DNA of 64,000 bases from Rhizophlyctis rosea (Eukaryota > Chytridiomycota > Chytridiomycetes > Rhizophlyctidales > Rhizophlyctidaceae), in the NCBI GenBank assembly GCA_027596075.1, contig JADGJC010000124.1, positions 1-64,000 on the forward strand. The letters run 5' to 3'. Below, piece after piece: positions 56,422-64,000 of this stretch. The notes under the pieces were generated by a model. The model was not told where the DNA came from, did not search any database, and worked only from the letters and a program-made list of their open reading frames with translations. Every line of letters begins with the position of its first letter. Position 1 is the stretch's first letter. The position numbers were made by a program, and so were the translations under genes.

Positions 56422-58921
56422 ATGGGCAACGCCCTCAACAAAGAGATCTCCGCCGCGCGCAAAGGCACCGACCTCGACCTCTCCAAACGCGAGCTCAAAC
56501 AGCTCCCAAAGAAAATCAAAGTGTGCAAAAAACTGCACAGACTCAATGTTGCGAGTAACCAGTTAATTGATTTGCCGTTGGAACTTGGTGAGGCTGAATT
56601 CCTTCGTATCTTATTTGGAATGGGAGGTTTCGTTTGGGAGAAAAAGCGTGTTGGGTTGATATGTGAAATGTAGGTATCCGTGTTCCAGGAAACTGACCGT
56701 TCCAGACGTTTTGTTGTAGAGCAGCTCAAAGAACTTCAAAGTTTGGACTTTTCGAGGAACAATGTCAATTTCTTTCCGCCGCATTTGCCGCAGACTTTGA
56801 TTGAGATTGTTGCTAGTATGTGTTGAGTTGGCCCTCTCTTGACGCCGATCCTGACTGATGCTCATGCATAAACCTTCCCCAAGATCACAACCGCCTGTTC
56901 TACTCCCCCATGACGCCGAAGATTGGCGACCTTCGAAATCTGCAAACACTGGATTTGGGGAATAATCAGCTTGAGTAAGGGCACGTTGCGCTGACTTTTC
57001 ACGCCGCTAGAGCGATGTAGAATCAGGCGAGTGCTGACATGGTTTCAAACTCAAACCCCACCAGAGAAATACCAGGCGCATTAGTGAACCTCACACAGCT
57101 GAAGATCCTGGTTTTGGATCATAATGACTTGAGGGTATGTTACCTGTAACCATCTGGAAGTTCCGAGTGATGAGTGATGTGCACTATGGAAGTCCTGCAA
57201 CATCCTGACATAGTTGATTTTTGGGTCGATAGGAAATACCCGAAAGCGTCTTTGAGCTGCAAGCTCTCGAACGTCTGGACTTGAGCAATAACAAAATCAA
57301 AGACGTATCTCCGGAGATCAATCGGGTGAAAGCACTGCAGGTACTCATCTGACGAGGGAGTCAGCTGTTTCTGGACAACTTCTAGTTACACTTGTTGAAC
57401 CAGGCATGACTAACAAATTCATCTGTTTCACAACGCCAGAATCTGGATCTAGGATCCAACATCATCACAAAAGTCCCCGACACAATCGGCAAAATCCCCA
57501 CACTCCTCATCCTGCGCGTAGGCGCAAACCAACTAAAAGGCATTCCAAGTACCTGTACGTCGCCCCTCACACTCCTCCCTCCCTCCCTTTCCCTCACACT
57601 CACCAATCCCAACCACCCAGGCGGCGAACTAACCAACCTAGAAGAACTCGACGTAGGCGAGAATCGGCAGCTGGACGACCTCCCTTCAGGTCTATCGAAG
57701 TGTCGGCAATTGAAAAGATTGGTGATTAGGAACACGAAGTTGGAAAGTTTGCCAAGCGCGTTGAAGAATTGGACGGGGTTGACGGAGTTGAATATGAGTG
57801 AGAATGGGCAGATTGAGGCGTTGCCAGGTGGGTGGGGGTTTTTGGTTGGGACTTGGATTGATGTGAGGAAGCTGGAGCGATGGCATCGAAAAGGGGGGAT
57901 GGACTGATGTTTACTGAATTTTGGCCGTTTTGATCAGAGGTCATCGGGACTTTGACCAACCTGCGAATCCTCAACTGCGATGGGTGCACCCTGCGACAAT
58001 TACCAGACAGTATTGGAGACTTGAAGAACCTCACATGGCTAGGTCTCCGAAAGAACCAACTGAGCTCATTTGCCATTCCTTCGTCGATATCCAAACTAAG
58101 CAACTTGAGTAAACTATTCCTCAGGTACGGAAATGCATATCCTGATTTTGACTTTCTTCCTCCTGGGAGATGAGTTCCCTCAGCTGACTCATTTCATCTT
58201 CCCTCTGCCACATTCAGCGACAACAACATCGAAGTCCTCCCCGACGAAATCTGCGCCCTCCCCAACCTCACCCAACTGGACTTCAGCCACAACCTCATCA
58301 TCACCATCCCAGACAGTATCGGGAGTCTAAGTAACCTAGAATTACTCTTCATGAACAACAACAAGCTGGAAACTGTTCCAACTTCCATCAAGTAAGTTTC
58401 CAGTGCCCACACTCGCAAGTATGACGAAACATCGGAAGCGCCTCACTGTGAGGAAAAACTCATGGGAAAAAAGAATAACACTCATTTGCTGCGATGGCAA
58501 AAAAACACACACACAACAGAGAACTACAAAAACTCCAAGTCCTCGAACTCCGATTCAACGTTCTTACTTCCTTACCGTACGAAATGGGCGACCTTTCCAG
58601 CCTGACGAGATTGGACCTGTCGCATAATCGGCTGAGCGAGTTGCCGGATTCTATGCATAAGTTGAAGAGTCTTCAGGTGAACAATCGGTTATTCGGAAAG
58701 GGCGGATCGCTCTTGTTTTGTCGAGGTCGATATGTGACATGCTGAAACTTTGATTTCTTGGCTCACAGACCATAGACCTCCTTGACAACCCTTTCAACAG
58801 CCCTCCACAAAACATCATTACACAGGGGAAGGATATCATTCTGTTGTATTTGGAGCAGCAGTCGCAAAAGACGGATGAGGAGAAGGAGATGATGAATGCT
58901 AGGGGTGCGAAGCAGATTTAG
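56422..58921 (+). CDS. N-myristoylated leucine-rich-repeat protein, about 12 exons
   Basis: Starts MGNALNKEISAARKGTDLDL. Gly-2 followed by N, with small residues and Lys at 7, is an N-myristoylation signal, so a peripheral membrane protein is expected. About fifteen leucine-rich repeats of 23 residues follow, spread over many small exons: LKELQSLDFSRNNVNFFPPH, LRNLQTLDLGNNQLEEIPGA, LTQLKILVLDHNDLREIPES, LQALERLDLSNNKIKDVSPE, LDLGSNIITKVPDTIGKIPT, LTNLRILNCDGCTLRQLPDS, LKNLTWLGLRKNQLSSFAIP, LPNLTQLDFSHNLIITIPDS and LSSLTRLDLSHNRLSELPDS. The last exon has LLDNPFNSPPQNIITQGKDI and a short coiled tail ending GAKQI. Resembles plant/animal Ras-group or LRRC40/Shoc2-type LRR proteins. The binding partner is unknown. 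Confidence 0.85.
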
Positions 58922-59351
58922 GATTCGTGGAGAGGCGGCGGTCACCTGCGAGCTATTCTCTGGACTCCTGATGGGTGTTGAGAGTCTTATGTATATATGG
59001 GTTCGGTAGCGAAAAAGAATGCATTGTAGTTGAACGTGTCTAAGGTTGGGCGGCAACAAGCGTTCTGTTATCCACGAAGAGGGAGCGACAGAGATAGGAT
59101 ACTGCAAAATGGATTCTTCAAGGAGTGCATCAGGCCTGGTGGAGCGTGTCGTTGGACGACGGAATGCCAATGTCTATTTGTCATGGGGTGGCCTCCCACA
59201 TGGTCAACACATGCCCCGGGCTACATATATCACCTTCACGACTAAGAGACCGCGAATGTTTGCTGTATCCTATCCAAGGCAACAACGAAGAAGAATGAAC
59301 AAGAAGTGGTCGCTCCGGTAGTGCTCTTTACGACAGATTCTACAATCTCCC
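58922..59351. other. Intergenic between convergent LRR and ankyrin-like genes
   Basis: Two overlapping frames of about 70-90 codons without domains. Confidence 0.5.
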
Positions 59352-61121
59352 CTATCTCCCGAACCGCAACCCAGTCCGAAACCGCTCCTTCCACCCTTTC
59401 TTCCTCTCTGCCACAGCCACCGATGGCTGCGCAAGAGCCACTTCCATCCTCCGACTCAACTCCTCTTCATTCTCACCCCACCACCGAACAATCTCCGGAG
59501 TGCACCGATGCCGCCAACTCCGGACCTGCGTAAACCCCATTTCCAACCCACTCTCCTTCCACCACTCCAAAACCGCGACATTGGCCGCTCCCTGAATTGC
59601 ATGATCCGAATACCGTAGACTCAACCCGCTTTTCTTCCACCATTCCAATACAGCGATATGTCCAGCCGCACTAGCGCTGTCGATGGCGTCCCGTGTGTAG
59701 GTGCAGTGTTTGCCTTTGTGCTGTTTCCACCATTCTAGGACTGCGACGTGGCCGTTCTGACTTGCGGCGTCCATGGCGTTGCCGGCTGGGTCGTCGTGGA
59801 GTATTAAACCGTTGCGTGCCCACCACTCTAGAATCGAGATATGTCCATTTTTGCTGGCTTGGTATAGGGGTTCCGAGCCGTATTCTAACGTGTAACCGCT
59901 TTGTTTCCACCACTCCAGGACGTGGACATGGCCCCTTTCGCATGCCCATTCCAGGGATAATGATGAAGCTCCAGGAGTGGTCCAGTCCATAATTAAAGCG
60001 CTCTGTGCCCACCAGTCTAGGATACCCACATCCCCGTTCCGGCTGGCGTAAGCTACCGCCATATGGGTGAATTTGACGGCGTACCCGGAGCGTTTCCACC
60101 AATCTAGTATCTGGATATGCCCATATTCGCTTGCTAGATCCATGGAAGCGTCACTATACAAGCGTTCGAAATCTTTTCTCTTCTGATCCTTGTCGTTAGG
60201 TTTAGCCGATATGTAGGGACTGGTCCTAAAGAAGTGTTCCCACCATTCCAGAACCGCCATGTGCCCATTCCGACTCGCTCCGTCCAAAGGTGTTTTCCCG
60301 TAACAAATCTCGCACAGGTCGTAGCCGTTTGTGCTGTACCACTCCAACACCGCAACATGCCCTTTGGTAGATGCTGCAACTATGGCGGATCTGACGGACC
60401 CAAATGGGAGTCCGCTGTGCTTCCACCACTCCAAAACCTCCACATGACCCTGCGCGCTGGCGTTCTCCCATGCCTTATACCCCTCGGAGGCCATCCAACC
60501 CCGAGATAGGAAATGCTCCAACTCCATTCCACTGGTCTTCCACCATTCTAGAATATGAACATGCCCATGCTCACTAGCGAGAGCCAAGACCTCCACTTCC
60601 GCAAGCTCTGGTGCCATGAAAAGTCGGCGCTGCTTCCACCAAGTCAGTACATCCTCCCGTCCAGCTGCTATGGGACCCTGCACCGCTTCTTTGGTGAACA
60701 ATAAGGTCAGACCACTATTGCTCCACCAATCAAGAACTGACAAGTGCCCACGGCAGCTTGCGCTATCCATGGCTTTTGCAGTGTACTTCAACTCCCTTCC
60801 ACGACCGCCTTTGCGCGCCCACCTTAGCCACCAGTCCAGTAAGTCAATTTGAGCCTTTTCTGAAGCGCTGTCGAGGGTGGCCCGGTCCATTGTGGCAAGG
60901 AGGGGTATGGCATAATCGCGGAGCTCTGAGTAACCGTGGCGGACGGATAGGAGGACACCAATTCGGAAGGCGATGATTGGGTCATCAGGAGGATGGGAAA
61001 GAAGGATTTGGTTGATAATTTCGATTGGAAGGATGGGTAGCATGGGTGTTTCTGAGACGAGAGAGAGGGTACTACCAGTCAGCATTACGGTGTCGGCATC
61101 AACAATGTCAGTCCAGGACAT
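59352..61121 (-). CDS. Degenerate ankyrin-like repeat protein with WW signature, 589 aa, single exon
   Basis: An intronless gene with an F-box-like start (MLPILPIEIINQILLS). About fourteen repeats of about 33-36 residues follow a common plan: two short helices with the pattern A...GH(V/I)xVLEWWKxSG. Examples: GHVHILEWWKTSGMELEH, GHVEVLEWWKHSGLPFGS, GHMAVLEWWEHFFRT, GHIQILDWWKRSGYAVKF and GHIAVLEWWKKSGLSLRY. The GH...LEWW core is a variant ankyrin repeat seen in chytrids and some algae and giant viruses. Here it is part of an ordinary nuclear gene. It ends in a basic tail (KKGWKERFRTGLRFGR). Likely a scaffold or ubiquitin-ligase adaptor, by analogy with F-box/ankyrin proteins. Function unproven. 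Confidence 0.8.
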   Translation of the reverse strand: MSWTDIVDADTVMLTGSTLSLVSETPMLPILPIEIINQILLSHPPDDPIIAFRIGVLLSVRHGYSELRDYAIPLLATMDRATLDSASEKAQIDLLDWWLRWARKGGRGRELKYTAKAMDSASCRGHLSVLDWWSNSGLTLLFTKEAVQGPIAAGREDVLTWWKQRRLFMAPELAEVEVLALASEHGHVHILEWWKTSGMELEHFLSRGWMASEGYKAWENASAQGHVEVLEWWKHSGLPFGSVRSAIVAASTKGHVAVLEWYSTNGYDLCEICYGKTPLDGASRNGHMAVLEWWEHFFRTSPYISAKPNDKDQKRKDFERLYSDASMDLASEYGHIQILDWWKRSGYAVKFTHMAVAYASRNGDVGILDWWAQSALIMDWTTPGASSLSLEWACERGHVHVLEWWKQSGYTLEYGSEPLYQASKNGHISILEWWARNGLILHDDPAGNAMDAASQNGHVAVLEWWKQHKGKHCTYTRDAIDSASAAGHIAVLEWWKKSGLSLRYSDHAIQGAANVAVLEWWKESGLEMGFTQVRSWRHRCTPEIVRWWGENEEELSRRMEVALAQPSVAVAERKKGWKERFRTGLRFGR

Positions 61122-62222
61122 ACAAACCGTTGATCAGAGCTGGCTCCTTTTCGGTAACATCCTCTTGGGGCGCTGACATTCTGAATGGAGCGGTTCGAGC
61201 TTGTTGATAGTGAAAAGACCACCCTTATTCCCTCCAAGCTGATTTGACTATCTGGAACCAATGCGTTGCGAACCGCTTGTTTTGCGACGCAAGGGGTTTG
61301 ACTGCTTTGCCTGCTTTCGGGGTTGTGCAACCCACGCGACGACCCGATGTACGCCAGGGTCCTCAGATATGCCCACCTCCAAACTCTCCAACGATGAAGT
61401 CCCAACCGAACGCCATGAACTACGTAACCCACTGTCATGCTCTGTTCACCATTCAGGTGGGTCAAGAAGAACAATCTTGATCCTCAGTCTGGAGAGAATA
61501 TCTTGGCTTTCGAGAAGTCATGTCCATCCCGCTTCGAGATTTTCAGCAGCTTCGCAACGCATATGCTAGCCGAAATGCAAAAGTTGACGCAAAAGTTGAA
61601 GCAGCTTGGGAAAGCCAGTACTACTTATAAATCTGTTGAATCGAGGGTGCATGTGTCCTAACGTTCGTATGGCGGTTTGATCAATTCAAGGGGTAACTCA
61701 AGGGGCTTGTACGAAACAGAGCCAGGCCTCCAATTTGAGCAATATCTCAAGAAAAAAGGCGATGCTCGGTACAGTTTGGATCAATTTCGGCCTCGGGAAT
61801 GGTTGATCAATATGACCATCAAACACCAGGAGGGCGATTAATTGACACAAACTGTACCGCAAGTTGCCGGTACAAATAATAATAACAAAATGGGAGATAA
61901 GACCAGCATTCGCTGACACTCAAAGAACCCCAAAAATTGATCTAAGCCAATAGGCTTCGTGTGAATAATGGCAGTTGGATGGGGGGATGGTGGATATTTA
62001 TAGGATTTCGGGGAGGGGAAGTTGCTCAGCAAGCAGCTCAGGACCACAGACAGAGAGCAGAGACCCTGGTTCACTGACTTCAATTTACGAAAGCAAGTGT
62101 GGCTTTGTGGCTGACAGCGCCACACCCAGATTCATCTCAAAATTCGGCCAAAACTCGGCCTTTGGGTTTGCTTCGAGTTCTTGAAATTCTTCTCACAATA
62201 CATATTCCCATACCCAGCAACA
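61122..62222. other. Intergenic, one weak small-gene candidate
   Basis: A two-part frame at about 61391-61661 on the plus strand reads like MKSQPNAMNYVTHCHALFTI followed by SGENILAFEKSC and HMLAEMQKLTQKLKQLG. It needs an unusually short intron (about 31 nt), so it is not called. The rest is without signals. Confidence 0.3.
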
Positions 62223-63153
62223 ATGGCCCCACCCCGCCGTGCAAAGAGCGCCTCAAAGCGCACATTCTCAACAGGTGTCACGAAGCGAGGACCAGGAACC
62301 AAAGGAAAGGCGGCCGGAAAGGCAAATTCGTCGCGTGCAAGTTCTGCATCCACACCTCCTTCCCGCAAATCCAATGCACGAAGAGCGAAGGCCGAAGAAG
62401 ATGCTGAAGTTCCAGACGCGACGCCAGAAGCTGTCGAGGCAGATACGGTGGCAGACGACGATTCTGCAAAGGGATCCGAAGCGGAAGCAACATCAGCACC
62501 AGCACCAGCACGAACACAACCGGCAAAGGGGAAGAAAGGAAAGGTGTTTGCTAGTCAGGCAAGTGAAGGGCCGCAAAGTCATTCTGCCGCGCACAGCTCT
62601 GGTGTGCCTTCCACCGCGTGCGCTGCTAACCCTCAAATGCCTTCACTTGAATAGTCGTCGATGCTTTCGTTAATCGATTCGTTGAATGACAAAGAGGACG
62701 AAAGGATTGGGAAAGCGTTGGCAAAGCAGGTGGGACTTCGGTTGCACTTCAATACATGCTTTTCGATCTTCCCATGCTCCATCAAATGCTCATGTACCCA
62801 TTTGTTCTCTCATAGAAAAAGCGGAAAGAGCAGCAGAAAGCTACTGATCAAAAGCGGAGGGAGAGGAAGACAGAAAAGAAAAATGTCATCGTACGTCACT
62901 TACAATGGGATATACATCTAGTGGGAGAAGTGAGTTTGCTGATGGTCACGACACAGGAAGAAGTAAAGAAACAACTGCGAGAGAAGTCAAAACGAAAGCG
63001 AAAGCCATCAGATGCGGAAGGGGAACCATCGGAGGTGGGAGACGAGGTAAGAGATTAGGACCGCTCCAGAACGCATCCGCACTCAGAACCATACTCAACG
63101 ATCAGTCACAGACATCCGCCAAACCAAAAAAGAAAGTCCATTTCGCGGTATAA
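62223..63153 (+). CDS. Lysine/alanine-rich nuclear protein, unknown, with a GC-AG intron
   Basis: Exon 1 (62223-62558) encodes a basic, Ala/Ser/Pro-rich chain starting MAPPRRAKSASKRTFSTGVT, with acidic DDDSAKGSEAEATSAPA. Exon 2 (62655-62729) reads SSMLSLIDSLNDKEDERIGK. Exon 3 continues KKRKEQQKATDQKRRERKTE and exon 4 EEVKKQLREKSKRKRKPSDA. The end is NASALRTILNDQSQTSAKPK then KKKVHFAV, stop at 63153. The LR.IL...KKKV.FA ending is typical of small nucleolar ribosome-assembly proteins, but I do not recognise the family. The junction of exon 1 uses a GC donor (CAG|gcaagt) with TAG acceptor. The last intron is unsure (35-nt GTGGGA...CCAG or an unspliced alternative that stops early). Confidence 0.55.
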
Positions 63154-63220
63154 CTTGGTATATTCTTCGTCCGATCCGGCCCACCGCTTACAACAACCTC
63201 ATCCACCCCGTACTTTCCGA

Positions 63221-64000
63221 TCAAAACAACGTTCTCAAATCCAATTTCGGCGTTGCCTGCGCATACGCCGAAGCTCCCATCCCTCCCTTTTCGCGCAGAC
63301 TGTTCACTTTGATCGGCCGTCGCTCTGCTATTGCCAGCGCACATTCTGTCATTTGGAATGATGTTGATGTTAGGAGGGCTGAGAGTGTTCGGACATTTTC
63401 AGGGTTGATGAAAAGACCTTACCTTGTAGATGATCCCGCATGTCCACTGAAAATGCATAATCGAATGGTGTCCAACCTTGTGCATTTGCTACGTTGATTG
63501 CTGCCCCGCGTTCCATGAGGAGAGTGACTGTGTCGAAGTGGCCGTATGCTGCTGCGCTGTTTGATCGCAATGTTCAGTTTTTTCTCAAAAGGTTGACGAC
63601 TAGGATATTTGAACTTACTGATGTAATGGTGTTGATCCTTCTCGATCTGTAGAGTTTACTTGAGCTCCGCGATCTAGCAGGACCTGCGAACCGCATGACG
63701 AGGTCATTTTATCTGGCATCGTGCATGGACGGAGATTTGAAAGTCCTACCGTCACCACCCCATTCAATCCCTTCATTACCGCGATGATAAGCGCGGTTTT
63801 GCCCTCATTATTAACCATGGGTATGGCTTGCGGGTATCTATCGACGTACATGTAGAATGCCTTCAAGTGCGTCAATTGACTCTGCCGCGAATGATGGTCA
63901 ATCACCACTCCATACCACTTCATTCTTCCATTCCGCAGCTATCATCAATGCCGTGTTATTCTCAAAGTCCTGGAATCCTTCACACATATCAGTGTTCCAC
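63221..64000 (-). CDS. Ankyrin-repeat protein, 5' part beyond the window
   Basis: Four exons are visible on the minus strand. From the right edge: DMCEGFQDFENNTALMIAAE, WKNEVV; then SQLTHLKAFYMYVDRYPQAI with NNEGKTALIIAVMKGLNGVV; then VLLDRGAQVNSTDREGSTPL; then SAAAYGHFDTVTLLMERGAA, INVANAQGWTPFDYAFSVDM. These are canonical ankyrin repeats (G.TAL..A...G....V..LL..GA..N). A last exon (from about 63320) gives RRPIKVNSLREKGGMGASAY and ends DLRTLF at 63221. Start and upstream repeats lie outside the window. It is convergent with the nuclear-protein gene. Confidence 0.75.

Noticed and set aside
61391..61661. Candidate small two-exon gene
   Set aside because: Reads protein-like but requires a 31-nt intron and has no recognisable family; left as a note in the intergenic entry.
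1..64000. CRISPR array, rRNA genes, transposase or reverse-transcriptase ORFs
   Set aside because: None seen; the hairpin cluster at 2362-2563 has no CRISPR-like spacing and is intronic in a nuclear gene.

Overview
The window is nuclear DNA of a zoosporic fungus, most likely a chytrid (Chytridiomycota). Genes are dense, most have several short GT-AG introns, and a fungal cellulose-degrading AA9 monooxygenase with a CBM1 module lies close to a flagellar basal-body gene (BBOF1-like). An animal-type small subunit of serine palmitoyltransferase is also present. Nothing suggests bacterial, viral or mitochondrial DNA. No transposon ORF, rRNA, CRISPR array or convincing tRNA was seen. Layout, left to right. 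1-12 kb: serine palmitoyltransferase small subunit (-), NOG1 GTPase (+), Dap1 cytochrome-b5-like protein (+), a CCCH/RRM/RBR ubiquitin-ligase-like gene with frame breaks (-), a tiny basic membrane protein (+) and MPDU1 (-). 12-22 kb: an unknown coiled-coil protein (-), an annexin with a long N-terminal tail (+), BBOF1-like (-), a hypervirulence-associated TUDOR-domain protein (-) and an Rds1-type ferritin-like protein (-). 23-36 kb: a very large secreted protein with HYR-like repeats and a choice-of-anchor-A domain (-), a secreted repeat protein with dibasic sites (-), a polyglutamine membrane protein (+) and La (-, to 37.25 kb). 37-47 kb: HRD1 ubiquitin ligase (+), dynactin p62 (-) and a head-to-head pair of an unrecognised secreted cysteine-rich family that carries frame breaks. 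48-64 kb: AA9 LPMO (+), CTU1 tRNA thiolase (+), a MYND protein (-), methylenetetrahydrofolate dehydrogenase (+), an N-myristoylated leucine-rich-repeat protein (+), a degenerate ankyrin-like repeat protein (-), a lysine-rich nuclear protein (+) and a partial ankyrin protein (-). The genes form no pathway cluster. They are mostly housekeeping genes (ribosome assembly, tRNA thiolation, ERAD, dynein transport, lipid and folate metabolism) interleaved with secreted or lineage-specific genes. The most unusual signals are: repeated C-to-G strand-skew flips inside exons on both strands; a cluster of near-identical hairpins inside NOG1 intron 1; the dibasic-site repeat precursor ending in a short candidate peptide; the unrecognised cysteine-rich family; and single-base frame breaks concentrated in two loci. 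Splice sites were assigned by eye from reading frame, GT/AG signals and family conservation. Terminal exons and start codons are the least certain parts.
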